A stretch of 64,000 nt of DNA, taken from contig CAVWGP010000004.1 of the NCBI GenBank assembly GCA_963754645.1, positions 1,488,001 through 1,552,000 on the forward strand. The letters run 5' to 3'. Shown here in pieces: positions 36,032 to 44,809 of this stretch (the stretch's first letter is position 1; each line of letters begins with the position of its first letter). Origin of the DNA: CAVWGP01 sp963754645. Lineage in GTDB: Bacteria > Pseudomonadota > Alphaproteobacteria > Bin65. The translations under genes and the position numbers were made by a program. Under the pieces are notes generated by a model. The model searched no databases. It had not been told where the DNA came from and was given only the letters and a program-made list of their open reading frames with translations.

Positions 36032-36898
36032 GTGATCAAACTCAAAGACATCCGCTATGTCCGCATGGGCACGACCGACGTTGATACGGCGGTCAAGACC
36101 TGCACCAAGACCATCGGCCTCGAAATGGTCCGCCGCGAGGGCGACACCGCGTATCTGCGGGGCGACGACCGCGATCACAACATCGTCTATTTCAAGGGCG
36201 ATCCGAAAGATCACACGGTCGGCTTCGAGGTCGACACCGCCGAGGAGCTGAAAGACGCCGAACGAGCGCTCAAAGCCGCCGGCCTCGCGGTCGCGCGCGG
36301 CGACCAGGCCGGCGCGCAGGCGCGTCGGGTCATGGACTACGTCAATTTCAAGGATCCGAGCGGCAACAGCATCGATCTCGTGCTGCGGCCGTTCCACAGC
36401 GGCGTGCGCTATTTCGGCGGCCGCGACGCCGGCATCCAGGAATTCAGCCATATCGGCATGAACACGACCGATCCGCCGCGCGACGAGAAATTCTGGACCA
36501 CGATGTTCAACATGCGCGTCAATGACCGGCTGGGCATCGCGCCCTTGATTTCGTTCGACGAGGTGCACCACCGCGTCGCGCTGTTTCCCAACACCGGGCC
36601 CGGCGTCCAGCACATCAATTTCCAGGTCGATGGCATCGACGACGTGCTGAAATCCTACTATTTCATGCAGGAGCATCAGGTCTTGATCCGCTGGGGCCCC
36701 GGCCGGCATCCGCTGTCGAGCGCGATGTTCCTGTATTTCCAGGGCCCCGAAAACATGACCTACGAGTATTCGCACGGCGTGCGCCTGCTGCCGCCGGGCT
36801 GCGGCTGGCGCGAGCGGCAGTTTCCGTTCGACCGCTGGTCGCTGTGCTATTGGGGTGCTATTCCGAACATGGGCGAGCTGAAAGCAGCCGCCAGCTGA
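36032..36898 (+). CDS. Extradiol ring-cleavage dioxygenase (VOC family, BphC-like)
   Basis: A 288-residue type I extradiol dioxygenase with two VOC domains. The C-terminal domain supplies the Fe(II) triad: His140 in FSHIGMNTT, His194 in GVQHINFQV and Glu245 in MTYEYSHG, in the right order and spacing. The N-terminal domain (KDIRYVRMGTTDVDTAV) is structural. It would cleave a catechol made by the upstream monooxygenase. Start is GTG at 36032 with GGGAG upstream. It is followed by an aldolase-fold gene after 22 bp. Confidence 0.9.
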   Translation: MIKLKDIRYVRMGTTDVDTAVKTCTKTIGLEMVRREGDTAYLRGDDRDHNIVYFKGDPKDHTVGFEVDTAEELKDAERALKAAGLAVARGDQAGAQARRVMDYVNFKDPSGNSIDLVLRPFHSGVRYFGGRDAGIQEFSHIGMNTTDPPRDEKFWTTMFNMRVNDRLGIAPLISFDEVHHRVALFPNTGPGVQHINFQVDGIDDVLKSYYFMQEHQVLIRWGPGRHPLSSAMFLYFQGPENMTYEYSHGVRLLPPGCGWRERQFPFDRWSLCYWGAIPNMGELKAAAS

Positions 36899-36920
36899 CG
36901 CCAACCGGCAAGGAGCCCTC

Positions 36921-37619
36921 ATGACCGTAAAATTCGGCGCGCTCGGCGAGCCGTGCGCACAAACCGAAATTCGCGTGCGCAAGGCGGCGCGCGCCCTGCC
37001 GCGCCACAATCTCGGCAACGCCTACGGCCATGTCAGCGCCCGCGTCGACGGCAAGAGTTTCCTCGTCTGCCCGGCCCGGCCGATGAACACGGTCAAGCCC
37101 GGCGAGGCCTGCACGCTTGTGCCGATCGAAGGGCCGCTGCCCGAAGGCGTGCTCGGCGAGGTCCGCGCGCATCAGCAGATCTACAAGCGGCGCCAAGACA
37201 TCAACGGCATCACGCGCACTTTCCTGTCCGACGTGCTGACGCTTTCCGCGATGGGTCTCACGCCCAAGCCGCGGCACGGGTTCGGCACTTATTTCCATAC
37301 CGGCGTGCCGCTCTGGCCGCACACCGGCCTGCTGCGCGACGATCAATCGGCCGCGGAATTCGGCGCCATGCTCGGCCCGCACCGTGCCATCGTCATGCGC
37401 GGCAACGGTTGCGTCGTCACCGGCGCCACGGTCGAGGAAAGCATCGTCATGGCCTATTACCTGGAGCAGGCGGCGCGCACCGAGCTGGCTGTGCTCGCCG
37501 CCAGCCACGTCATCAAGCCGATCGAATACACCGAAGCGGAATGCAAGGCGCGCGCCATCAGCGGAGGCATGATCTTCGAGCGCATGTGGGAATATCTGAC
37601 CCACGGCGATCCGGAATAA
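36921..37619 (+). CDS. Class II aldolase/adducin-fold protein lacking the zinc ligands
   Basis: A 232-residue protein with the class II aldolase fold: LGNAYGHVSARVDGKSFLV, VRAHQQIYKRRQDING and GATVEESIVMAYYLEQAARTELA. The canonical HxHP motif is replaced by ITRT (97-100), and the third ligand, normally in RGHG, is Asn162 in RGNG, so the usual Zn site is absent. It may use another metal, act without one, or not be an aldolase. Position between ring-cleavage dioxygenase and FAH-family genes suggests a step after ring opening. AAGGAG precedes the ATG. Confidence 0.8.
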   Translation: MTVKFGALGEPCAQTEIRVRKAARALPRHNLGNAYGHVSARVDGKSFLVCPARPMNTVKPGEACTLVPIEGPLPEGVLGEVRAHQQIYKRRQDINGITRTFLSDVLTLSAMGLTPKPRHGFGTYFHTGVPLWPHTGLLRDDQSAAEFGAMLGPHRAIVMRGNGCVVTGATVEESIVMAYYLEQAARTELAVLAASHVIKPIEYTEAECKARAISGGMIFERMWEYLTHGDPE

Positions 37620-37673
37620 ACGTCCGGCACCGGCCCTCGTCAACGACACACATCGGAAATTCGGGAGAAGCAG

Positions 37674-38546
37674 ATGCGGATTGTTGCGTTCAAGAAATCG
37701 GACGGACCGGCGCTTGCGGTTCGCCAGGGCGAGGACTTCATCGACCTATCGGTGGCGGCGCCCAAGCTGCCACGCGAATTGGCGGCGCTTCTGGCGGCGC
37801 CCGGCGGCCTGGCGGCGGCAAAGGCGGCGGCGAAATCGGCCAAGGCCAAGGCGTTGCTCAAGCGCAAACCGACCTACATGCCGACGGTGATGAACCCGCA
37901 GAAAATCATCTGCGTCGGCCTCAACTATGTCGATCACGCGGCGGAGAGCCCCTACAAGAACGCGCCGACCTATCCGGTGCTGTTCAACCGTTTCAATTCG
38001 ACGCTGCTCGCCCATCAGGCGCCGATGCTGCGCCCGTGGCTCTCGGAGCAGTTCGATTACGAAGGCGAGCTCGTCGCCGTGATCGGCCGCAAGGGCCGCC
38101 ACATCGCCAAGGACAAGGCGCTCGGCCACGTCGCCGGCTACACCGTGTTCAACGACGCCTCGGTCCGCGACTATCAGTTCAAGAGCACGCAGTGGATGCT
38201 GGGCAAGAATTTCGACGCCACCGGCCCGATCGGCCCCGAACTCGTCACCGTTGACGAGCTGCCGAAGGGCGCGATCGGACTGCAATTGACCACGCGCCTC
38301 AACGGCGCCGTGGTGCAGAACGCCAACACGCGCGACATGATTTTCGATATCGCGACTTTGGTCGCAACGGCATCCGAAGCCGTCACGCTGTTGCCCGGCG
38401 ACCTGATCGTTTCGGGCACGCCGGCCGGCGTCGGCTTCGCCCGCAAGCCGCAGCTCTTCATGAAAGCGGGCGATGTCTGCGAGGTCGAGATCGAAGGCGT
38501 CGGCAAGCTCGTCAACCCGGTGAAGGACGAGGCGAAGAAGGGCTGA
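37674..38546 (+). CDS. Fumarylacetoacetate hydrolase (FAH) family enzyme
   Basis: A 290-residue enzyme with the FAH C-terminal fold after a ~70-residue lid. Metal ligands Glu130, Glu132 and Asp161 are present in FDYEGELVAVIGRKG and VFNDASVRDYQ; the conserved LNYVDHAAE and SGTPAGVGFARKP also fit. The family includes hydrolases, decarboxylases and tautomerases of ring-cleavage products. It is probably the last enzyme of this run (monooxygenase, extradiol dioxygenase, aldolase-like, FAH). GGGAGAAG lies before the ATG. It converges on the solute-binding-protein gene. Confidence 0.9.
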   Translation: MRIVAFKKSDGPALAVRQGEDFIDLSVAAPKLPRELAALLAAPGGLAAAKAAAKSAKAKALLKRKPTYMPTVMNPQKIICVGLNYVDHAAESPYKNAPTYPVLFNRFNSTLLAHQAPMLRPWLSEQFDYEGELVAVIGRKGRHIAKDKALGHVAGYTVFNDASVRDYQFKSTQWMLGKNFDATGPIGPELVTVDELPKGAIGLQLTTRLNGAVVQNANTRDMIFDIATLVATASEAVTLLPGDLIVSGTPAGVGFARKPQLFMKAGDVCEVEIEGVGKLVNPVKDEAKKG

Positions 38547-38618
38547 GGCGCGCCCGCGCCCCCGCCCTGTCTCCGTCACCGGTCCGGGGCCGTCAAATCA
38601 GGGCGAGAGTTCGCCGCC

Positions 38619-39806
38619 TTACAGCCGCTTGTTCGCCGGGCACTGTTCCCAATAGGCGTCCTTGTGCTTCTCGAAGATCGTGCCGCGCGTCACGATCGTG
38701 GGCTTGCCGTCCGCGCCCTTGATGACTTCGCGCAAATAGAAATTTTGAATCGGCACGCCGTTGACGTTGTACTCATACGGCCCGCGGGTCGAAGGATAGG
38801 CGGTTTTGCGCAGCGCCTTGGCGAGCGCCATGGGATCGTCGACCTTGCCGCCGATCGCCTTGACCGCCGCGGAAATGAGCCGCACGGCGTCGTAGGATTG
38901 GGCGGCGAATTCCGAGGGCAAGCCGCCGAATTGGGCCGCGTAATCCTTGACGAAGCGCTGGTTGGCCGGGTTGTTGAGATCGGTGTTCCAATAGGACGCA
39001 TGATAGGATCCGATGGCGGCGTCGCCGATCGCCGGCAGCGTGGCGTTGTCGACCGAGAACACCGTGTAGAGCTTGATGTCCGCGCCGGCGCCGGACGCCG
39101 CCCACTGCTTCATGAACGAAATCGCCATGGCGCCCGGCGCGAAAACGAAGACGGCGGCCGGCTTCTCGGCCCGAAGCTTCGAGATATCGGGCTGAAAATC
39201 GGTTTCGCCAAGCTTGTATAGATTCTGTCCCAGCACCGTCGGCCCTTTCAGCGTCCGCAGCACGCCGGCAATCATGTCCTTGCCGGCCTGATAGTTCGGC
39301 GCCAGCATGTAGATCGTCTTGATGTTGTCGTCGCTCATGCGCTTGCCGAGCGCCTCGGGCGCCTGGTCGTTGTTCCAAGAGGTCGAGGTGAACAACGGGT
39401 TGCACGCGGCGCCCGCCATCGGCGACGCGCCGGCGTTGGTCGTGAGGACGATGACGTTGCTGTCGAAGGCCGGCTTTTGCACCGCCATCAGGATATTCGA
39501 CCAGATGATGCCGGCGATGATTTGGACCTTTTCGTTCTTGAGGAAGCGCTCGGCTTCCTTGACGCCGACATCGACCTTCTGCTGGTCGTCGGCGTAGTAG
39601 ATTTTCGTCGGCACGCCGCCGAGCCTGTCGCCGTCCTTGGTCCAGCCCTCATGCGTCAGGCCGAGCTTCCAGCCATTCTCCTGGTGCTTGCCGAGCACGG
39701 CGCCGCCGCCGGTGAAGGTGTTCATGAAACCGATGCGCAGTTCCTGCGCGGCGGCGGGCGCCGCCAGTGCCAAAGCCGCGACGCCGATCGCCAAGATTGC
39801 TTTCAT
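38619..39806 (-). CDS. Branched-chain-amino-acid-type ABC transporter substrate-binding protein
   Basis: A 395-residue type I periplasmic binding protein with a signal peptide ending AAPAAAQ (residues 1-21). The mature start ELRIGFMNTFTGGGAVLGKHQENG and the segments VQIIAGIIWSNILMAVQ and VFVFAPGAMAISFMKQW are those of LivJ/aromatic-acid-binding homologues. No permease or ATPase is adjacent. It lies 18 bp downstream of a Rieske oxygenase gene, so an aromatic acid is a more likely ligand than leucine (inference). Confidence 0.9.
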   Translation of the reverse strand: MKAILAIGVAALALAAPAAAQELRIGFMNTFTGGGAVLGKHQENGWKLGLTHEGWTKDGDRLGGVPTKIYYADDQQKVDVGVKEAERFLKNEKVQIIAGIIWSNILMAVQKPAFDSNVIVLTTNAGASPMAGAACNPLFTSTSWNNDQAPEALGKRMSDDNIKTIYMLAPNYQAGKDMIAGVLRTLKGPTVLGQNLYKLGETDFQPDISKLRAEKPAAVFVFAPGAMAISFMKQWAASGAGADIKLYTVFSVDNATLPAIGDAAIGSYHASYWNTDLNNPANQRFVKDYAAQFGGLPSEFAAQSYDAVRLISAAVKAIGGKVDDPMALAKALRKTAYPSTRGPYEYNVNGVPIQNFYLREVIKGADGKPTIVTRGTIFEKHKDAYWEQCPANKRL

Positions 39807-39824
39807 TGTTTTTCTCCCTGTGGA

Positions 39825-40901
39825 TTACTCAGCCGCGACAGCGGACTGGGTTTCGGAACGGATCATTTGCTCGACGACGCGCCGCGCGTGGATGCGCATG
39901 GCGTCGTGCTTGACATCGATCAGCGGCCGGCGCGGATCGGCCTTGATGCGCGCATCCTGGCCTTCGAGGAAGGCCAAGTCCTCGGTGAAGGTAAAGGCGA
40001 TTTCCTTGTAAAGCTGCTCCGTCGCCGCGGCTTCGGCGGGACGATAGCCGTTGGCCGGAGTCCAGAAATAATAACACGAGTGCTCGGTTTCGGGCGTGGC
40101 GCCGTGATAGAGGCGCAGCGAAAATCCGCCCGGCTGGCTTCGGTTCTCGACCGCGCCTCTGCCGGTTTCGAGCGCGCCCGACCATTGGATGACGCTGCCC
40201 GGCGCCACGAACTCGAATTCCTGCCAGCGATCGACGCGCACGCCCTCCTTGAAACCCGCGCCCTTGACGTAGGTCGGCGGCGGCACGCTGCCGAGCATCC
40301 AACGCATGTAATGGACGCCGCGCTCGGTGCGCTTGGTCTCGACCTTGGCGTTGACCTGCTCCAACATCACGCCGCCGCCGATCGTATTGCGATGGATGAA
40401 GGGGATGTGCGTCAGGTCCATGAGATTGTCGATCAGCAGCATGTAATTGCATTTGACCGGATACATGCCGTGCTGGTGCGGCCAATTCTTGTGATCGTCG
40501 TTCCAGGGATAATCGACGATCAGGCCCGCATCGGCCTTGGCGGGATCGCCCATCCAAATCCAGACGAATTCCTGGCGCTCGACGATCGGAAAGGCCCTGA
40601 CCCGGGCTTGCGGCGGAATCGAATCCTGGCCGGGGATCCAGACGCACTTGCCGTCGGCGCCGAAGATCATGCCGTGATAGCCGCATTGCAGCCCATTGGG
40701 CACGATCGTGCCCATCGAAAGCGGCGCCGCGCGATGGCAGCAGCGGTCCTCGAACGCGGCAACCTTGCCGTCGGCGCCGCGGAAAATGACGACCGGCTGG
40801 TTGAGAATCCTGCGGCCCAGCGGCTTATCCCCGAGTTCGCTGTTCCAGGCCGCTTGATACCAAGTGTTGCTCGGCCAGGGCTGAGTGGTTTCGACCGACA
40901 T
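39825..40901 (-). CDS. Rieske 2Fe-2S aromatic oxygenase (VanA-like, demethylase type)
   Basis: A 358-residue oxygenase. The Rieske ligands are Cys54, His56, Cys73 and His76 (DRCCHRAAP, LQCGYHGM). The mononuclear iron site is in NLMDLTHIPFIHRN with two His. Sequence style (EDRCCHRAAPLSMG, GYHGMIF) is that of vanillate O-demethylase and related aryl demethylases rather than ring dioxygenases. The ATG at 40901 has CAGGAG 9 bases upstream and is better than an upstream start 13 codons earlier. It is likely cotranscribed with the binding protein downstream. No reductase gene is adjacent. Confidence 0.9.
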   Translation of the reverse strand: MSVETTQPWPSNTWYQAAWNSELGDKPLGRRILNQPVVIFRGADGKVAAFEDRCCHRAAPLSMGTIVPNGLQCGYHGMIFGADGKCVWIPGQDSIPPQARVRAFPIVERQEFVWIWMGDPAKADAGLIVDYPWNDDHKNWPHQHGMYPVKCNYMLLIDNLMDLTHIPFIHRNTIGGGVMLEQVNAKVETKRTERGVHYMRWMLGSVPPPTYVKGAGFKEGVRVDRWQEFEFVAPGSVIQWSGALETGRGAVENRSQPGGFSLRLYHGATPETEHSCYYFWTPANGYRPAEAAATEQLYKEIAFTFTEDLAFLEGQDARIKADPRRPLIDVKHDAMRIHARRVVEQMIRSETQSAVAAE

Positions 40902-40936
40902 GATGGCGAACTCCTGCTTGCGTGTTTGCGGCTCCG

Positions 40937-41551
40937 TCAATCGCGCCGCCGCGGCCCGCGATCGTCCTTGGCCGCTGCTTTATAATCGGATGGAATGACA
41001 AATAAATTAGCGGCTTGTGGGCCAATTTTAAGATTTTTCATGATTTGAGAAAACGGCTCCCACTTGCCGTTGTCAAGCGAGCGGCCGGTCATCTTGACGA
41101 CGATATTTTCGGCCGTCGTCCACGCCATGGCCTCGAATTCGATGCCGTTCGGGCCGGGCAAGCTCATGGTATAGCGGCGCGTTGCGCGGCCGTCCAAATC
41201 TTCCGCGCCAGCCTCCTCGACCTTAAGCGATTCGTGGGCCAGCGGCGCTGTCGGATCGTCGGTGCCCGTCACCCCGTCTTCGGTCGAGAACGTCTTCGTG
41301 TCGGGCATCAACAAATGCGTCTTGTCCGCGGCATAGTCGATGATTTGTATGAGCGCGCCGGCCTTTGCCGATAGTTCGATCCGCGTCTTGTCCTTGGCCC
41401 GATAGACGCGGACGGTGTCGGCGGGCTCGCTGCCGGCCGTGCTCACGATCTCGCCGCTGAATTCGACCGTGGGCGGTTGCCTTGGATCGGCTTGGGCCGG
41501 CGGTGCCTGGGCAGCCAAAATGACCGCGATCAAAGCGGCGGCGTTTCGCAT
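40937..41551 (-). CDS. Exported protein with DUF4412/LolA-like features
   Basis: A 204-residue protein with a signal peptide MRNAAALIAVILAAQAPPAQA. The mature part PTVEFSGEIVS ... RVYRAKDKTRIELSAKAGALIQIIDYAADKTHLLMP reads like a LolA/LppX-type beta-sheet protein as in DUF4412. Function is unknown; such folds bind lipids or sit in the envelope. It lies 35 bp upstream of the Rieske oxygenase on the same strand and is divergent from the nuclease-fold gene. Start is the ATG at 41549-41551. Confidence 0.75.
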   Translation of the reverse strand: MRNAAALIAVILAAQAPPAQADPRQPPTVEFSGEIVSTAGSEPADTVRVYRAKDKTRIELSAKAGALIQIIDYAADKTHLLMPDTKTFSTEDGVTGTDDPTAPLAHESLKVEEAGAEDLDGRATRRYTMSLPGPNGIEFEAMAWTTAENIVVKMTGRSLDNGKWEPFSQIMKNLKIGPQAANLFVIPSDYKAAAKDDRGPRRRD

Positions 41552-41636
41552 CGAACATATCCTCATTTGCGGTTCGAATTGTAGCAGGATACGCCGGCAG
41601 ATGACAGATCCGGCGTGGCCGCGGTAGGAGCAGGCG

Positions 41637-42620
41637 ATGGTGACCCTTCGCATTGTGACGTTCAACGTCGAGAACATGCTGGTGCGGTTCCGCTTCGATC
41701 CGGCGGCCGAGGCCGGCTTGGCGACGCTGCTCGATACCGACGGTCCGGAAGCACGCAGCCAGCTCGCCCGCTCCTATTGGAACATGATCAACGACGAGAT
41801 GCGGACCCTGACCGCGCTCGCCATCCGCCAGAGCGGCGCCGACGTGTTGTGCCTGCAGGAAGTCGAGAGCGTGCGCGCGCTCAGCGCCTTTCACGACCGC
41901 TACCTGCGGCGCATCGGCGACATCGACTACGAGCACCGCATTCTGATCGAGGGCAACGACAAACGCGGCATCAACGTCGCGGTGATGAGCCGCTTCCCCT
42001 TCGACCGCATCGCGACGCATCAGGAGCTGACCTATTCGCAGCTCCAAATCGAAAAGCCCAAGGGCGAAATCGCCGATCGGATTTTCCGGCGCGATTGCCT
42101 CGAAGTCCACGTCCAATGCGGCGAAAAGCGGCTGCCGATCTTCGTCGCACATTTCAAGTCCATGACGCCGACCCGCGAGAAGTCGCGCGCCTTGCGCAAC
42201 TGCGAGGCCCGGGCGGTGCGCCACGTCATCGAGCAGCGCTTCAGCGATCCCGCGGCGGCCGATTGGATCGTTGCCGGCGATCTCAACGATTTCACAGAGA
42301 CTGACGGCGCCGGAAACGGCGACCACGCGCTGGCGCCGCTGCTCGAGGGCGGCTTTGCCGTCGATGCCATCAAGCGCATCGCCGATCCGCGCGACCGCTG
42401 GACGCATTTTTACCCGGACGAACGGAGCTACCATCAGCTCGATTACATCCTGCTGTCGCCCGCGCTTGCCCAGCGCAACGCCGGCGTCGTGCCCGCGATC
42501 ATCCGCAACGGCCTGCCCTATCGCGCCGAACGCCACGACGGCCCGCGCTATCCCCGGATAGGCTGGGACCGCCCCAAGGCGAGCGACCACTGCCCGGTGG
42601 CGATGGATATCAACTTCTAG
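41637..42620 (+). CDS. Endonuclease/exonuclease/phosphatase family protein
   Basis: A 327-residue metal-dependent phosphodiesterase-fold protein. Active-site blocks are RIVTFNVENM (Asn), VLCLQEVES (metal-binding Glu), IVAGDLNDF (Asp/Asn) and a terminal SDHCPV (Asp-His). Substrate may be DNA, RNA or a phospholipid and cannot be told from sequence. No signal peptide is visible. It ends 4 bp into the opposing metallophosphoesterase gene. Confidence 0.88.
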   Translation: MVTLRIVTFNVENMLVRFRFDPAAEAGLATLLDTDGPEARSQLARSYWNMINDEMRTLTALAIRQSGADVLCLQEVESVRALSAFHDRYLRRIGDIDYEHRILIEGNDKRGINVAVMSRFPFDRIATHQELTYSQLQIEKPKGEIADRIFRRDCLEVHVQCGEKRLPIFVAHFKSMTPTREKSRALRNCEARAVRHVIEQRFSDPAAADWIVAGDLNDFTETDGAGNGDHALAPLLEGGFAVDAIKRIADPRDRWTHFYPDERSYHQLDYILLSPALAQRNAGVVPAIIRNGLPYRAERHDGPRYPRIGWDRPKASDHCPVAMDINF

Positions 42621-43465
42621 CGCGCGCCCGGCGCTTTGAGCACGACGATGCCGATCTCCGGCGGCGCGTTGAACCGGATGGGCAGCACGCTGGTGCCGAT
42701 GCCGCTCGAAACATAGAGCAGCTTGCCGCCTTCGCGGATCAACCCGGAGCTGTGGCTGAGCGGCGCCCGGCTCGCATTGACGATGGGGCCAATGCCCGGA
42801 ATCGTTACTTGTCCGCCATGGGTGTGGCCCGCAATCGTGATCGCCGCGCGCGCGGGAACTTCGGGAAACAAGGCGGGATCGTGCGTCAGGACAATCAACG
42901 GCTCGGATTCGTCGATGCCGGCCAATGCCTGCCCAATGTCGTCACGGCGACTATACGTATCGCCGACCCCGGCGATCCAGAATCGTGCCGGGCCGGATCC
43001 GACGGCCAACGGTTCGTTGTGGAGAACCTTGATACCGGCGGCTTCGAAGGCGCGCTGGAGGCGCGGACCGTCATCGACCAAGTCGTGATTTCCCAGGACG
43101 GCCACGAGGCCGAGCGGCGCCCGCAGTTTGCCGAGGCGCTGCCCGATATCTTCCGGCGGGATGATCCGACGGAACAGCACATGCGCCACGTAGTCGCCGG
43201 CCAGCAGCACGATGTCCGGCCGCAAGGCGTTCATTCGCGCCACGACTTCGTCGATCTTGTCCAATCCGATATGCGGAGCGCCGGCGTGCAAGTCGGAAAT
43301 GACGCCGATGCGGAGCGGCAGCCGGCCCGCCGGCCATTGCGCCGATTCGGCGAGCACCAGCCGCTCGCGCAGCATCGCGGGCTCGACGACCGTCGCCCAC
43401 GCTCCGAGCGCGGCGCCAATCAAGAAGAGGCCGAAAAGCGCCCTTCGAATTGTCCGCAATCTCAT
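42617..43465 (-). CDS. Membrane-associated metallophosphoesterase (YaeI/YkuE-like)
   Basis: A 282-residue calcineurin-fold phosphoesterase with an N-terminal hydrophobic segment (ALFGLFLIGAALGAWATVV) that anchors it or acts as an uncleaved signal. Metal-binding motifs are present in order: GVISDLHAG, LLAGDYVAH, VLGNHDLVD, LTHDPALF and AGHTHGGQV. This is the YaeI/YkuE group, some of which act on lipid A precursors or lipid phosphates. Start is the ATG at 43463-43465, after the MFS gene. Confidence 0.9.
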   Translation of the reverse strand: MRLRTIRRALFGLFLIGAALGAWATVVEPAMLRERLVLAESAQWPAGRLPLRIGVISDLHAGAPHIGLDKIDEVVARMNALRPDIVLLAGDYVAHVLFRRIIPPEDIGQRLGKLRAPLGLVAVLGNHDLVDDGPRLQRAFEAAGIKVLHNEPLAVGSGPARFWIAGVGDTYSRRDDIGQALAGIDESEPLIVLTHDPALFPEVPARAAITIAGHTHGGQVTIPGIGPIVNASRAPLSHSSGLIREGGKLLYVSSGIGTSVLPIRFNAPPEIGIVVLKAPGAR

Positions 43466-43504
43466 GCCGCCGAGGGTAGGTCGACGGCAGTCGAAATTCC
43501 AGCG

Positions 43505-44704
43505 CTACTCCGCCGCCGCCGGCACCGCTTTGCGCCGGCCCGCCAGCCAGATCCACGCCGTCCCCGCCACGGTGGCGAGGACGAGCGGCATGGCGGCGAG
43601 ATTGACCGCGGTCCAGCCGACATTGTGCAGCAGCGAGCCGGACAGGAAAATTGCCAAGCCGCTGACGACGAAAACCAGCAATTCGTTGAGCGCCTGGGTT
43701 TTGGCGCGCTCCTCGGGCGCGTAGGTTTCGGTCAACAGCGTCGTCGCGCCGACATAGAGAAAATTCCAGGCAACGCCGAGCAAAAGCTGAGCCGCAAGGA
43801 AATGATTGAAGCTTTGCCCGGACGCCGCGATGACCGTGCAGACCGCCATGGCGACGCCGCCGACCAGCATGACCTTGTAGGTTCCGTAGCGGCGAATGAG
43901 GCTTCCGGTGAAAAAGGCCGGCACGTACATGCCGAAAACGTGCCACTGGATGACCGTCGTCGCTTCGGTGAAGCTCAGGCCGCAGAGTTGCATCGCCAGC
44001 GGCGTCACCGACATGAGCATCACCATGCCGGAATAGGCGACGATGGCGGCCGTAGCGGCGACCAGGAATTTGGGCTGGCGCGCGATCGTGCCAAGCGGGC
44101 GGCCGCCGCGGAAGCGGGTGCGCGGCGGCAGCGGTATGCGGACGAACCATAGAATTCCGATCACGACCAATTGCAGCGCCATGATCGAAACGAAAGCGCC
44201 GGCAAAAATCACCGGCGCCAGCATGTCCTTCGAATAATCGGCGATCGTCGGGCCGATCAGGCCGGAAATCACGCCGCCCGCCAAGACCAGCGATATGGCG
44301 CGGCTGCGCCACTCCGGCGGCGAGGCCTCGGCGGCGGCGAAACGGTAGTACCAGGCAAAGCCTTGGCCGGTGCCGAGCAGCAAGCAACCGACGCAATAGA
44401 TCCAAAAATCGCGCTGATAGATGCCGATGACCGCGACCCCGGCGCCGCACAGAACAATCACGCCGGCCAGCATGAACCCGTAACGCCGCCCGATCCGGCT
44501 CATCACGAACGACGCCGGCACGACGCAGAGCGCGACGCCGACCCATTGCAGTGCCACCGGCAGAGTCGCCAGCGCCTTGTCGTCGGCCAGCATGTGGCCG
44601 ACCAGGGCCGACGCGCTGACGTTGAGCATATTGGTGATCGCGATGATCGACCAGCAAACCGACAACAACGCCAAGTTGCGCCGAAATCCGGCGTAGTCGC
44701 TCAT
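43505..44704 (-). CDS. MFS transporter
   Basis: A 399-residue major-facilitator carrier with about 12 hydrophobic helices. The loop between helices 2 and 3 reads SRIGRRYGFMLAG, the MFS signature region. A second half repeat has GSLIRRYGTYKVMLVGG. Cargo is unknown; the family includes drug exporters and organic-acid importers. It is the first gene before the phosphoesterase on the same strand (39 bp gap). An imperfect inverted repeat, GCGCAAGAC / GTCTTGGCGC at 44728-44756, lies about 25 bp upstream and may be an operator. Confidence 0.9.
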   Translation of the reverse strand: MSDYAGFRRNLALLSVCWSIIAITNMLNVSASALVGHMLADDKALATLPVALQWVGVALCVVPASFVMSRIGRRYGFMLAGVIVLCGAGVAVIGIYQRDFWIYCVGCLLLGTGQGFAWYYRFAAAEASPPEWRSRAISLVLAGGVISGLIGPTIADYSKDMLAPVIFAGAFVSIMALQLVVIGILWFVRIPLPPRTRFRGGRPLGTIARQPKFLVAATAAIVAYSGMVMLMSVTPLAMQLCGLSFTEATTVIQWHVFGMYVPAFFTGSLIRRYGTYKVMLVGGVAMAVCTVIAASGQSFNHFLAAQLLLGVAWNFLYVGATTLLTETYAPEERAKTQALNELLVFVVSGLAIFLSGSLLHNVGWTAVNLAAMPLVLATVAGTAWIWLAGRRKAVPAAAE

Positions 44705-44809
44705 GTGCCTTGTCCGATCCTTATTGGGCGCAAGACGAATTGTCCGGTCTTGGCGCGGCGACTCATAGCGCAGCGCCCGGCCGGCGCAAGACCCGATTGC
44801 GCAAGCCGG

